DNA of 64,000 bases from Candidatus Polarisedimenticolia bacterium (GTDB lineage Bacteria; Acidobacteriota; Polarisedimenticolia; Gp22-AA2; AA152), in the NCBI GenBank assembly GCA_036004685.1, contig DASYRE010000048.1, forward strand, positions 55,630 to 119,629, written 5' to 3'. A program made the position numbers and the translations under genes. The notes beneath the pieces were generated by a model. That model was not told the DNA's origin. It saw nothing but the letters and a program-made list of their open reading frames with translations, and did no database searches. This document shows positions 52,201 to 60,894 of this stretch, one piece after another (the stretch's first letter is position 1; every line of letters begins with the position of its first letter).

Positions 52201-53106
52201 ACCGACGAGCTGAGCGCCGGGTTCTATCGCGAGATCGCCCCCGAAGTCTCCCTCTCGCTCACCTACGTCCGCCGGGCCTACCGGGATCTGCTCCAGGACA
52301 TCGACGTCAACCACAGCGTTCGTAAGGCCACGGCGACGATGTGCCCCGGCCCCGACGAGCACACCCTGAGCGGCCTTTGCGACAACTTCGGCCGGACGCT
52401 CGGCATCCGGAACAACAAAGGGATCGAAGCGATCGAGGCGGACAGCTATCCCGATCTCTTCATCAACAACGTCAACTTCAACCAGATCTTCCGGGTCGGG
52501 AACTACAACAGCCAGGCCTACCACAGCTACGAGCTGCAGATCTCGCGGCGGCTGCGGCGCAAATGGCTGATGGACGCCAGCTACGTCTTCTCCAAGGCGA
52601 CCGGCCAGGCAGAGACGTTCCTCTCCGAGAACGGGGACGATCCGGCCCTCACGGAGCTGAAGAGCGGCTATCTGTCCTACGACCAGCGCCACGTGGCGAG
52701 GTTCAACGCGGTCGCGTTCCTTCCGGGCGACTGGCAGGTCGGCGGATCGGTCAACTGGTCGTCGGGCCTTCCCTTCAGCTTCGTCAACCGCTTCCAATCG
52801 GGGGACAACGTCCAATTCACGCAGACGCGGCGCCTGTTCGGCTACCGCGATCCCAACACCGGCAAGTTCATTCCCGAGCTGCGGAACGCCCATCGCAATC
52901 ATGCGACCTACGACCTCAACGTCCGCGCCCAGAAGAACCTCGTCCTGGGAAAGGTGAGTGCGGGCGCCTTCTTCGAGCTTCACAACCTGCTGAACAGCGA
53001 CGCGCTCCGGGTCTCCGAGATCGACAACCGGTTCCGGACGCTTCAGAGCGACGAGACGCGCCGTTTCGGCCGGCGATTCCAGCTCGGGGTTCAGCTCGAC
53101 TTTTGA
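49234..53106 (+). CDS. TonB-dependent outer-membrane receptor with a calcium-loop insertion
   Basis: A 1290-residue protein. A signal peptide (about 1-32) precedes a carboxypeptidase regulatory-like domain (about 38-125: GVVVDRDGSLLPGVTV), as in acidobacterial and Bacteroidetes receptors. The plug domain follows (PILGRDYQDILTLVPGV) and then a large beta-barrel ending in GVQLDF, a typical aromatic C terminus. Residues about 430-668 contain an unusual insert with many EF-hand-like D-x-[DN]-x-D-G loops (DRDGRYD, SGDGVLDG, NENGIVD, GNGRFDSED), probably an extracellular calcium-binding extension of a loop. It imports an unknown large substrate. It is transcribed alone. Confidence 0.9.
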   Translation: MAKSLIRSCRRLFIPCLAWFLLGGSVAGAIAETPGLAALNGVVVDRDGSLLPGVTVVLENPALGVGPRGAVTSAKGEFRIVNVPPGTGFSIRASLPSYQTLVFHDVQLVPGENVFPGITLRPAIVQEERVKGTVDVVKPESATTSTTISSEFLSGLPILGRDYQDILTLVPGVTDVDNTGNPNIHGARDTDVVTLVDGVNTTDPFTGLYGQELNVESIQEIEVITAGATAEYSRAAGGFVKILTKSGGNEFKGTFKFFMQTSRLDGDGAGTDPTDVRGGLGERNGFRDQRFTDLYPFLSLSGAFIQDRLWYFFAPEYVQIEEPVNVGTHAFIAGTHAIRATAKTTWQMVPSNQLVFEILYDDTREDNNGLDSFTDLESGYEFHRGGPTTTLRDTATLSPNLSLETALSRFDQSFSVTPTLNPDTNGNGLLFVDGIRALGGNQDGFRNARERDPGEDYDRDGRYDIFEDVSGDGVLDGCENNPETGERYCFPPSGEYPGWYESKGFDLNDNRSLRDCPRNPDGSYDFDDPLCELDRNRRIHYGEDIDRDGQLTGPYGCEGKEREDVNCNGRIDFETDANENGIVDPAEDRGIPCSNRSLCPDGTEPGTGGNGRFDSEDRNGNDELDTLPGSGYTPFPFWEDRNGDHVAQRGEFHAPQFPDRDYVLSDNTNRISGPFYFDYTDSRTRDTLKSDLSAYVDDLLGSHDLKIGAVFEQESFERTTHQRPYLTVSTGFDPASGRNGGTVGTLLPTQGDVHNTAGGDHLGFYFQDTYKPLPNLSVNLGLRFDRESIHSEGFEFFEPAAQRREFDILMGLNGFEAAPRFADFNQDGVVNLGFTGDPLYSMVRYAQLESQLAEIAPRRFSRHNFLTSIESALLSQLNIHDPNLLRSGRPRQPQDVLITNNNLAPRLSLSWDPRSDGKSKVFASWGRYYGNLFLETVIGEEGPDLISPYYQYDADGVDLAGLPNNQIGKRISAPPPAATQVDRGMRTPFTDELSAGFYREIAPEVSLSLTYVRRAYRDLLQDIDVNHSVRKATATMCPGPDEHTLSGLCDNFGRTLGIRNNKGIEAIEADSYPDLFINNVNFNQIFRVGNYNSQAYHSYELQISRRLRRKWLMDASYVFSKATGQAETFLSENGDDPALTELKSGYLSYDQRHVARFNAVAFLPGDWQVGGSVNWSSGLPFSFVNRFQSGDNVQFTQTRRLFGYRDPNTGKFIPELRNAHRNHATYDLNVRAQKNLVLGKVSAGAFFELHNLLNSDALRVSEIDNRFRTLQSDETRRFGRRFQLGVQLDF

Positions 53107-53415
53107 TTCTTCGTTCTGCGCCGTCCCCCCTCCCTATGCCAAACTGACGCGCTATCCTCTCGAGGCGCGCCAGGCGCCGCCATCCTGGCGCCGGCCCCGG
53201 CGCCCCCTCCTCCGGGGTTGATAAACTCCATGAAAACAGTCCGTTAACGTGTCACGTTCCTTTCCAAGTGGCACCGCAGTTGCTATGATGGGCAGCCGAC
53301 ACCCGGCCGCATTCCGGTGAGCAGCTTGGCCGGAGTGCGCCTTTTGGGAACAGAGTCCCCGTTCGCCACCCATTCCGCGATCCGCCCGGAGGATCGGGTT
53401 GGACACAGGAGAAAC
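53107..53415. other. 309-base gap before the Bat operon
   Basis: No gene seen. GC-rich palindromic words (GGCGCC and CCGGGG types) fill 53160-53220, then AT-richer sequence carries the promoter at 53261-53289. From the expected start of transcription about 120 bases of leader precede the moxR start. Confidence 0.6.
53261..53289 (+). promoter_or_regulatory. Bat operon promoter
   Basis: TTTCCA (53261-53266), 17-base spacer, TATGAT (53284-53289) with an extended -10 (TGC). A leader of about 120 bases follows. Confidence 0.6.
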
Positions 53416-54402
53416 ATGGAACAGGACATCCGGCGCATCAACGACCTCGTGGCTCAGAAGGGGAGCTTCGTCGAGCCCCTGCTCTCCGAGGTGCGGAAAG
53501 TGATCGTGGGACAGCGCTACCTGTTGGATCGTCTGCTCATCGGCGTTCTGACGCAGGGCCACTTGCTGCTCGAAGGCGTGCCCGGGCTGGCGAAGACGCT
53601 CTCGGTGAAGACGTTCGCCGACGCCATCGACGCGAAGTTCCAGAGGATCCAGTTCACCCCCGACATGCTTCCCGCCGACCTGATCGGGACGATGATCTTC
53701 AACCCCCGGGACGGCGTTTTCACGCCGAAAAAGGGGCCCCTCTTCGCGCACGTGATCCTGGCGGACGAGATCAACCGGGCGCCCGCGAAGGTCCAGTCGG
53801 CCCTGCTGGAGGCGATGCAGGAGCGGCAGGTGACGCTCGGCGACCGGACCTATCCGCTCGAGCCGCCGTTCCTGGTGCTGGCGACGCAGAACCCGATCGA
53901 GCAGGAGGGGACCTATCCGCTGCCCGAGGCGCAGGTCGACCGCTTCATGCTGAAGCTGAAGGTGGAGTATCCGAGCAAGGCCGAGGAGAGGGCCATCCTC
54001 GATCGCATGTCCGGAGAGGCGCTCCCCGCGGTGCGGCGGGTCGTCTCGCCCGCGGAGATTCTCGGCGCCCGGGACGTGGTCAATCAGATCTACATGGACG
54101 ATCGGGTCCGCGACTACATCGTCGACATCGTCTTCGCGACGCGATCGCCCAAGGACTACAAGCTGGACATCGCCCCGCTCGTCGCGTTCGGCGCTTCACC
54201 CCGGGCCACGCTGTTCCTGACGCTCGCCGCGCGGGCCCACGCGTTCGTGAAGGGGCGCGGCTACGCGACCCCCGAAGACGTCAAGTCGATCGCGTTCGAC
54301 GTGCTGCGGCATCGCGTCCTGCTCACCTATGAGGCGGAAGCGGAAGACGTCACGCCCGAACACATCGTCCAGCGGGTCCTGGACACCATCGAAGTTCCCT
54401 GA
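53416..54402 (+). CDS. MoxR family AAA+ ATPase
   Basis: A 328-residue AAA+ ATPase. The Walker A sequence is GVPGLAKT (a MoxR hallmark), Walker B is ILADEINRAP, sensor 1 is ATQNP, and PEAQVDRFMLKL carries the arginine finger. MoxR proteins act as chaperones that load metals or assemble partners together with VWA-domain proteins. It heads an operon of eight coupled genes; ATG 53416 follows AGGAGAA, and an open frame extends back to 53317 without a conserved sequence. Confidence 0.95.
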   Translation: MEQDIRRINDLVAQKGSFVEPLLSEVRKVIVGQRYLLDRLLIGVLTQGHLLLEGVPGLAKTLSVKTFADAIDAKFQRIQFTPDMLPADLIGTMIFNPRDGVFTPKKGPLFAHVILADEINRAPAKVQSALLEAMQERQVTLGDRTYPLEPPFLVLATQNPIEQEGTYPLPEAQVDRFMLKLKVEYPSKAEERAILDRMSGEALPAVRRVVSPAEILGARDVVNQIYMDDRVRDYIVDIVFATRSPKDYKLDIAPLVAFGASPRATLFLTLAARAHAFVKGRGYATPEDVKSIAFDVLRHRVLLTYEAEAEDVTPEHIVQRVLDTIEVP

Positions 54403-54432
54403 CCCGGCTCTCCGGCTGGCGAGGACGCGCCG

Positions 54433-55317
54433 ATGCCTCTCACCTCCCAGGAAATCCTCAAGAAGGTCCGGCGGATCGAGATCCGGACGAACCGCCTCGT
54501 GAACGAGTCGCTCGCCGGGGAGTACCACTCCGTCTTCAAGGGTCGCGGCATGGAGTTCGACGAAGTCCGCGAGTACACCCCCGGCGACGACATCCGGACC
54601 ATCGATTGGAACGTCACGTCCCGGATGGGCCATCCGTTCGTAAAGAAATACGTCGAGGAGCGCGAGCTAACGGTGATGCTGCTCGTGGACGCTTCGGCGT
54701 CGGGCGATTTCGGCACGGTCGCCGGCACGAAGCGCGGCGTGGCGGCGGAGGTCTGCGCCCTGCTGGCGTTCTCGGCGATCCGGAACAACGATCGAGTGGG
54801 CCTGCTCGTCTTCACCGATCGGGAGGAGCGCTACGTGCCTCCCCGGAAAGGCCGAAACCACGTCCTGAGAGTGATCCGGGAGGTACTGACGTTCGAGCCG
54901 ACGGGAAAGCGGACCGACCTGACCCTGGCGCTGGAGTCTCTCTCCCGCGGCGTCCGCCGCCGCAGCGTCGCGTTCGTCGTGTCCGATTTTCTCGACAGCG
55001 GATTCGAGCGGGCGCTGCGCATCGCCAATCGCAAGCACGACCTCATCGCCGTGTCGCTCTCGGACCCTCGGGAGATGGAGCTGCCGGCGATCGGAATCCT
55101 CGAGCTGGAGGACGCCGAGACGGGACGGACCCTCGTGGTCGACACTTGGGACCGGCGCGTGCGGGAGCGCTTTGCGGCCGAGGCGCGCGATCGCGCCGAG
55201 ACGCGCCGGCGGCTCTTCCGGCAGAACAAAGTGGACGCGGTGGAGCTGACCACGGGACAGCCTTACGACGTTCCGCTGGTCCGCTTCTTCCACGAGCGGG
55301 CCCGGAGGATGCGATGA
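54433..55317 (+). CDS. DUF58 protein of the Bat operon
   Basis: A 294-residue protein. It carries the DUF58 signature GDDIRTIDWNVTSRMGHPFVKKY, which places the MoxR partner at the membrane. A VWA-like fold follows (LLVDASASGDFG with the DxSxS metal site). In MoxR/DUF58/VWA gene sets this protein links the ATPase to its targets. Its stop overlaps the ATG of the next gene. Confidence 0.92.
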   Translation: MPLTSQEILKKVRRIEIRTNRLVNESLAGEYHSVFKGRGMEFDEVREYTPGDDIRTIDWNVTSRMGHPFVKKYVEERELTVMLLVDASASGDFGTVAGTKRGVAAEVCALLAFSAIRNNDRVGLLVFTDREERYVPPRKGRNHVLRVIREVLTFEPTGKRTDLTLALESLSRGVRRRSVAFVVSDFLDSGFERALRIANRKHDLIAVSLSDPREMELPAIGILELEDAETGRTLVVDTWDRRVRERFAAEARDRAETRRRLFRQNKVDAVELTTGQPYDVPLVRFFHERARRMR

Positions 55318-56333
55318 GGCCGCTTCGCGCCGCCGCGCTCCTGGCGGTCTCCTGCGCCGCGGCCGGCCTCCCGGCACTCCGGGCCGAGGAGCCGGTGACA
55401 GTCCAGGCTTCCGCGGATCGCGCGACGGCCACGGTGGGGGATCGGATCGTCGTGAAGATCGCGGTCGCGCACCCCCCGGGAATCGCGGTGCTCGCCCCCG
55501 TTCCGGTGCTGGGAGAGGGAAGCACACTGGTGATCGAGCCGGCCTCCGCGTCCGCGGCGCCGGGCGCAAAGACGGAACCGAAGCCGCGCGCGCCGTCGCG
55601 GGACCTCTTCTTCTTCTCCGCGCAGGCCTTCGAGACCGGGAAGACGTCCCTTCCCGCCTTCCGGGTCGATTGGACGGGACCGGGAGGGAAGCGAGGCAGC
55701 GCCTCCTCCGCGCCCGTGCCGCTCGAGATCGTCTCGGTCCTGAAAGGGCCGAAGGACGAGCCGGCCGACATCAAGCCGCCCGCGCAGCTTCCCCTTCCCC
55801 CGTTCCCCTGGGTCGCGGCGGCGATCGGAGCCGTGCTCCTGGCGCTGCTCGTGGCCGCGATCTTCTGGTGGCGGCGGAGGCGCAGGAAGCCGGCCGCGCC
55901 CGTCGCGGCTCCCGCCGGACCTCCGATCCCCCCGCACGAGCTGGCCTACCGGGAGCTCGAGAGGCTCCTCGCCTCGGGCCTGCTGCGCTCGGGGAAGATC
56001 AAGGAGTTCCACGTGGAGCTCGCGGAGATCATCAAGACCTATCTCGCGGGACGCTTCGGCATCGAGACGCTCGAGCGGACCTCCGGGGAAGTGCTCGAAG
56101 CGATGAGGCAGGTGCGGGTCGGCTCGCCGGAGCAAGGGCTGACGCGGGACTTCTTCAACGAGACCGACCTGGTGAAATTCGCGAAGTACTTCCCCGCGGA
56201 GGAGGAGATTCGCCGGACGGTGGATCGCGCCTACAAGCTCGTCGATCAGACGAAGCTCGTGACGGCCCCGCCGCCCCCGGCTCCGCCCATGGGCGCGGCG
56301 CCGCCCGCGCTCTCGCCGGAGGCGGCTCCGTGA
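55314..56333 (+). CDS. Single-pass exported protein of the Bat operon (BatD-like N-terminal, DUF4129-like end)
   Basis: A 339-residue protein: a signal peptide (about 1-24), about 130 residues of beta-rich exoplasmic sequence, one TM helix (about 158-182, followed by WWRRRRRKP) and a helical cytoplasmic tail (HELAYRELERLL, FHVELAEIIKTYLAGRFGIETL). This pattern fits the accessory membrane proteins of Bat operons. ATG 55314 overlaps the stop of the DUF58 gene, and its own stop overlaps the GTG of the first VWA gene. A protein-interaction role is inferred. Confidence 0.78.
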   Translation: MRPLRAAALLAVSCAAAGLPALRAEEPVTVQASADRATATVGDRIVVKIAVAHPPGIAVLAPVPVLGEGSTLVIEPASASAAPGAKTEPKPRAPSRDLFFFSAQAFETGKTSLPAFRVDWTGPGGKRGSASSAPVPLEIVSVLKGPKDEPADIKPPAQLPLPPFPWVAAAIGAVLLALLVAAIFWWRRRRRKPAAPVAAPAGPPIPPHELAYRELERLLASGLLRSGKIKEFHVELAEIIKTYLAGRFGIETLERTSGEVLEAMRQVRVGSPEQGLTRDFFNETDLVKFAKYFPAEEEIRRTVDRAYKLVDQTKLVTAPPPPAPPMGAAPPALSPEAAP

Positions 56334-57328
56334 GCTGGCACTGGCAGAACCCCGAATGGCTCTTCCTGCTTTTCCTGATCCCGGTGCTGACCGCACTTTA
56401 CGTCTGGTCGCTGAAGCGCGGCCAGCGGTCCCTGCGGTTCCCCGACGTCCGGATCTTCGCTCGGATCCAGCCCGCCTGGACCCTGCGCCTGCGGCACGCG
56501 CCCTTCGCGCTCCGGATGCTCGCCCTGTCCCTCCTCATCGTCGCGCTGGCCCGGCCCCAGGCGGGACACACCGAAGAGGAGGTGCTCACCGAGGGGATCG
56601 ACATCCTCCTGACGCTGGACAACTCCGGCAGCATGGCGGCGGAGGACTTCAAGCCCAAGAACCGCCTCCACGTCGCGAAGGAAACGGTGGCGAAGTTCAT
56701 CCGGGGGCGGCAGAACGATCGGATCGGCCTGGTGATCTTTGCGGAGAAGAGCTACACGCAATGCCCCCTCACGCTCGATTACGGAGTGCTTCAGACGCTG
56801 CTCGACCGCGTTTCCCTCGCCCCGCGCAGCGAGGACGGCACGGCGATTGGCATGGGGCTCGCAACCAGCGTGAACCGTCTGAGGCAATCCCGGGCGAAGA
56901 GCCGGGTCATCGTGCTGCTCACCGACGGGAGGAACAACCGCGGGTCGATCGACCCGGCGACCGGGGCGGCGCTCGCGCAGGCGCTCGGGATCAAGATCTA
57001 CACCATCGGAGTGGGGACGAAAGGGGAGGCCCCCTACCCCGTCGACGATCCCGTCTTCGGCCGCCGGTACCTGTACATTCCCGCCGACATCGACGAGGAC
57101 ACGCTCAAGGCGATTGCTTCGGCGACCGGCGGTCTCTACTTTCGCGCCACCGACGCCCGCAGCCTGGAGTCGATTTTCAAGAGAATCGACCGCATGGAGA
57201 AGACGGAGATGAAGGTCAAGCGCTATCTGAGATTCACCGAGCTGTTTCCGGCCTTTCTCCTTCCCGGCGCTTTTCTCTTCCTGATCGAGGTCGGAGTCTC
57301 CCAGACCCGGCTTCGCCAGATCCCCTGA
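56330..57328 (+). CDS. batA: VWA-domain protein (BatA-like)
   Basis: A 332-residue protein with two N-terminal hydrophobic helices and a von Willebrand A domain. The metal site starts at LDNSGSMAAEDF (DxSxS) with later ligands in DGTAIG and LLTDGRNN. A third hydrophobic helix lies at the end (FPAFLLPGAFLFLIEV). The GTG start at 56330 overlaps the upstream stop. BatA-type proteins cooperate with BatB and the MoxR ATPase. Residues PxxGD-rich loops of the VWA are intact, so metal-dependent binding is likely. Confidence 0.9.
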   Translation: MSWHWQNPEWLFLLFLIPVLTALYVWSLKRGQRSLRFPDVRIFARIQPAWTLRLRHAPFALRMLALSLLIVALARPQAGHTEEEVLTEGIDILLTLDNSGSMAAEDFKPKNRLHVAKETVAKFIRGRQNDRIGLVIFAEKSYTQCPLTLDYGVLQTLLDRVSLAPRSEDGTAIGMGLATSVNRLRQSRAKSRVIVLLTDGRNNRGSIDPATGAALAQALGIKIYTIGVGTKGEAPYPVDDPVFGRRYLYIPADIDEDTLKAIASATGGLYFRATDARSLESIFKRIDRMEKTEMKVKRYLRFTELFPAFLLPGAFLFLIEVGVSQTRLRQIP

Positions 57329-57338
57329 CGGAGGTCCC

Positions 57339-58361
57339 TTGCCCTTCGGCGAGCCGCGAGCCCTGTTTCTCTTCTTGTTGATTCCTCTGCTGGGGCTGTT
57401 TCTCGTCCTGGTCCGCCGGCGCCGGCGCAAGCTCCTGGCCCGGTTCGGGCGGGAGGATCTCGTGGCCCGGCTCGTGAAGGCGCCCGGCCCCCTCCGCTGG
57501 GCCATCCGGGTCTTCCTGATTCTTTTCGCGGCGGCCTTCCTGATCCTGAGCCTGGCGCGCCCGCGCTGGGGGCGCAAGGTGGAGGAGATCCGCCGGAAAG
57601 GCGTCGACGTCATGGTGGCGCTCGACGTCTCCGCCTCGATGCTGGCGGAAGACGTGAAGCCGAGCCGGCTGGTGCGCGCGCGGGAGGAGGTGGCTTCGCT
57701 CGTCGACACCCTCGGGGGGGATCGCGTCGGACTCGTCGCCTTCGCGGGCGATTCCTACGTCGCGTGCCCCCTGACGCTGGATTACGCCGCGGCCAAGATC
57801 TTCCTGGACGTCCTGGATCCGACCCTGCTTCCCGTTCCCGGCACCGCCATCGCCTCGGCGATTCGCAAGGCCACGCAGGCCTTCGACACTCCCGAGAAAC
57901 GCTACAAGGTCCTGGTCCTGATCACCGACGGGGAGGATCACGAGCGCGACGCGCTCGAGGCGGCCCGCGAGGCGGCCCGCCAGGGAGTGGTGATTTATAC
58001 TCTGGGGGTAGGGACCGGCGCCGGCTCTCCCATTCCTCTGCGGGAAGGGGACGGTCCGGTCACCGGCTACAAGCAGGACCGGCAAGGAAAGATCGTCACC
58101 AGCCGCCTCGATCCTGTCAAGCTGTCGGAGATCGCCGAGGCGGCCGGAGGCCGCTATCTGCCCGTCACGGCCGAAGGGCGCGAGATCCGCGACATCGAGG
58201 ATCGCATCGCCAAGATGGAAAGCCGTCAGATCGGCTCGCGCCTGCTGATCACCTATGAGGAGCGCTACCAGCTGCCGCTCGCAGCGGCGCTGTTCGCGCT
58301 CGTCCTGGAGGCGGGCATCGGCGGCCGGCTCCTGGTCGGGAAGCGGGAGGAGGAACGATGA
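57339..58361 (+). CDS. batB: VWA-domain protein (BatB-like)
   Basis: A 340-residue protein, the second VWA partner. It has an N-terminal TM helix (LFLFLLIPLLGLFLVLV), a second near 55-75, and a VWA domain with LDVSASMLAEDV, GTAIAS and LITDGED. A last hydrophobic helix ends near LVLEAGIGGRLL. TTG 57339 follows GGAGG with a short gap of four bases; no ATG or GTG is available near it. The stop overlaps the ATG of the TPR gene. Confidence 0.88.
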   Translation: MPFGEPRALFLFLLIPLLGLFLVLVRRRRRKLLARFGREDLVARLVKAPGPLRWAIRVFLILFAAAFLILSLARPRWGRKVEEIRRKGVDVMVALDVSASMLAEDVKPSRLVRAREEVASLVDTLGGDRVGLVAFAGDSYVACPLTLDYAAAKIFLDVLDPTLLPVPGTAIASAIRKATQAFDTPEKRYKVLVLITDGEDHERDALEAAREAARQGVVIYTLGVGTGAGSPIPLREGDGPVTGYKQDRQGKIVTSRLDPVKLSEIAEAAGGRYLPVTAEGREIRDIEDRIAKMESRQIGSRLLITYEERYQLPLAAALFALVLEAGIGGRLLVGKREEER

Positions 58362-59080
58362 TCGGCCGGCCGGGGCTTCGGAGAATCCTCCTGCGCGGCG
58401 CTCTGGTCGCGGTGGCGTGCGCGCCCTGCGTGTTCGCGGGAGCGAGGTCCAAGAACGAGGAAGGGAACCATCTCTACGGGCAGCGGAAATACGACGAAGC
58501 CCTCAAGCGCTATACCGAGGCCCAGATCGAGGCCCCCGACGCGCCGCAGCTACATTACAACCTGGGGAACGTCCTTTTCCGGAAGGGGGAGGTGGAGAAG
58601 GCGCGTGACGAATATCGCCGCGCCCTGGCCGCCGCCGACCCCTCGCTCGATCCGCGGGCGGTCTACAACCTCGGGAACACGTTTTTCTCGCAGGATCAGT
58701 TCAAGGAGGCGATCGCCGCCTATCAGCGGACCCTCAAGCTCAAGCCGTCCGATCGTGACGCCAAGAAGAACCTGGAGCTGGCCCTCCTCCGGATGAAGCA
58801 ACAGCAGCAGCCGCAAAATCAATCCGGAGGCGGCAAGCAGGACAAGGACCCGCAGCAGTCCCCGAAGCCGCAGGCGCCTCAGGCGGGCCAGTCGAAGAAA
58901 GAGGACAAGCAGCCGGAGCAGCGGCCCGAGAGCCGACCCGAGCGGAGGGAAAAAGGCGCCCTGTCGAAAGAAGAGGCGGAGCGGATCCTCAACGCTTTGC
59001 AGGAAGATGAGAAGGCCAACTTGAAGCAGCGCCTGCAGAAGGCCTCGGACGAACAGGAAAAGGTGGAGAAGGACTGGTGA
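58358..59080 (+). CDS. batC: TPR protein of the Bat operon (BatC-like)
   Basis: A 240-residue exported protein: signal peptide (about 1-28), three or four TPR motifs (GNHLYGQRKYDEALKRYTEA, YNLGNVLFRKGEVEKARDEY, YNLGNTFFSQDQFKEAI) and a Gln/Lys/Pro-rich hydrophilic end from about 150. The TPRs probably hold the complex together in the periplasm. Its stop overlaps the GTG of the BatD-like gene. Confidence 0.87.
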   Translation: MIGRPGLRRILLRGALVAVACAPCVFAGARSKNEEGNHLYGQRKYDEALKRYTEAQIEAPDAPQLHYNLGNVLFRKGEVEKARDEYRRALAAADPSLDPRAVYNLGNTFFSQDQFKEAIAAYQRTLKLKPSDRDAKKNLELALLRMKQQQQPQNQSGGGKQDKDPQQSPKPQAPQAGQSKKEDKQPEQRPESRPERREKGALSKEEAERILNALQEDEKANLKQRLQKASDEQEKVEKDW

Positions 59081-60894
59081 GGAACTTCTTCCGGCGGGCT
59101 CTGCCTCTCGGTCTCTTCCTGGCCGCGTTCACCGCGATTCCGGCCCAGCAGCCCCAGGTGCGGGCGCGCGTCGAGCCGGACAGGGTCGCGGAAGGGAGCG
59201 AGGTGTCGCTGGTGATCGAGATCAGCGGAAGCAGCCAGGCGCCGGACGAGCCTCCCGATCTGTCGCAGCTTCCCGGCTTCTCCCTGGCGGGCGGGCCGTC
59301 GGTATCCACCTTCTTCCAATGGGTGAACGGCCGGACCAGCGCCTCCCGGACCTACACCTACGTGCTCATTCCTCAGGGGCGAGGGACGCGCCCCATCCCG
59401 CCTTTGGAGGTCAAGCTGGGGGGGCAGATCTACCGGACGGAGCCGCTGCGCGTGGAGGTCCTCCCGCGCGGCTCCACCTTCTCCGATCCGGAGACCCGCC
59501 GGAGGATCGCGCCGCCGCCGACCGTGCCCTCGCAGCTCTTCGTCGAAGCCAAGGTGGACAAGGCCGAAGTCTACCCCGGCGAGCAGGTGACGCTGATTTA
59601 CAAGGTCGACACGCAGTTCGAGATCGCCCAGATGTCGCTGAAGGATCAGCCCACCTATCAGGGCTTCTGGGTGGAGGACATCAAGACGGACGACAAGGAC
59701 GGCAAGTACGACGCCCGCCCGGTGCAGCGCCCGGAGGGGAATTTCATCGAGTACACCGTGTTGAAGAAGGCGCTGTTTCCGACCAACCCCGGCACTTTCA
59801 CGATCCCGCCCCTGACCTTCCACTTCGCCGTCCGAAGGCGCGGGAACGACCCGTTCGACTCGTTCTTCTTCCAGCCCACCGAGAGCCTGTTCCGGGCCAG
59901 CGAAGCGGTCACGATCCGGGTCAAGGAGCTTCCGCTGCAGGGCCGGCCTCGTGAGTTCACGGGAGCCGTCGGACGGTTCACGCTGGAGGTCACTCCTGAT
60001 CGCAAGGCGAGCCGAGTCAACGACGCCGTCGGGCTCCGCGTCCGTGTCGAGGGGCAGGGCAACGTCAGCACTCTCCAGAGCCCCATCCTCCCTGAAATCC
60101 ATGATTTCAAGCGATACGAGCCAAAAGTGGAGGAGTCGGTCCAGGCGAAAGGGGGAACGCTGGTCGGCAGCAAGACCTGGAACTACGTCCTCATCCCACT
60201 GGCGCCCGGCGAGCAGGAGATCCCGCCGGTGCGCTTCGCGTACTTCGATCCCCAGACGGCGCAATACCGCGTCCTGCAGGAAGGCCCCGTCCGGCTGAGC
60301 ATCGCGAAAGGGGATCTCTCCGAGATGCCGGTCCAGGCGGTCGCAGGGCGGTCCGAGATTCCCGTCCTGGGCTCCGACATCCGGTACATCAAGCTGGCGG
60401 GAAGGCACATCGAGGACGAAGGGGGCGACTTCTTCGCGAGCCGGGCCTTCATGGCCGTCCTGGCCGCGCCGCTGCTCCTGAACCTGGCGCTTCTGGCGGT
60501 GGCGCGCCGGCGATCCTCCCGGGCGGGCCAGGAGGGACAGCTCCGCAGCCGCCGGGCGGCGAGGCTGGCCAAAAAGCGGCTCTCCCGCGCCCGGTCCCGC
60601 CTGTCCCCCGGCGAGTCCCGCCATTTCTACCAGGAGCTGGCCTCGGCGCTCACCGCCTACCTCGCGGACAAGGTCGGAGTGCCGGCGTCGGGCCTGACCT
60701 ATGACCGCATCGAGGAGATCCTCGCCGCGCGCGGCGTCGCGGAGGAGACGCGGCAGCGGTTCCGCCGCAGCCTGGAGGCCTGCGATTTCGCCCGCTTCGC
60801 CCCGTCGTCCTCGGAGAAGGAGGAGATGGAGCGCGCCGCGAGGAACGCCGGCGAAGTCATCGAGGAGCTGGAGACAGCGGTGAGGCCGGCGTGA
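59077..60894 (+). CDS. batD: BatD-like protein
   Basis: A 605-residue protein with a signal peptide (about 1-23), two or three long beta-rich oxygen-tolerance (BatD) modules (VEPDRVAEGSEVSLVIEISG, VDKAEVYPGEQVTLIYKVDT, PREFTGAVGRFTLEV), a TM helix near 460-480, and a helical cytoplasmic tail. GTG 59077 overlaps the upstream stop (GTGA). BatD family proteins are linked to oxygen tolerance in Bacteroides; the exact partner is unknown. Its stop overlaps the GTG of the next gene. Confidence 0.9.
   Translation: MRNFFRRALPLGLFLAAFTAIPAQQPQVRARVEPDRVAEGSEVSLVIEISGSSQAPDEPPDLSQLPGFSLAGGPSVSTFFQWVNGRTSASRTYTYVLIPQGRGTRPIPPLEVKLGGQIYRTEPLRVEVLPRGSTFSDPETRRRIAPPPTVPSQLFVEAKVDKAEVYPGEQVTLIYKVDTQFEIAQMSLKDQPTYQGFWVEDIKTDDKDGKYDARPVQRPEGNFIEYTVLKKALFPTNPGTFTIPPLTFHFAVRRRGNDPFDSFFFQPTESLFRASEAVTIRVKELPLQGRPREFTGAVGRFTLEVTPDRKASRVNDAVGLRVRVEGQGNVSTLQSPILPEIHDFKRYEPKVEESVQAKGGTLVGSKTWNYVLIPLAPGEQEIPPVRFAYFDPQTAQYRVLQEGPVRLSIAKGDLSEMPVQAVAGRSEIPVLGSDIRYIKLAGRHIEDEGGDFFASRAFMAVLAAPLLLNLALLAVARRRSSRAGQEGQLRSRRAARLAKKRLSRARSRLSPGESRHFYQELASALTAYLADKVGVPASGLTYDRIEEILAARGVAEETRQRFRRSLEACDFARFAPSSSEKEEMERAARNAGEVIEELETAVRPA

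Noticed and set aside
48919..52983. A 1354-codon minus-strand frame over the TonB receptor gene
   Set aside because: Antisense of a clear receptor; composition (Val, Arg, Gly, Glu-rich) is typical of such shadows. No motif.
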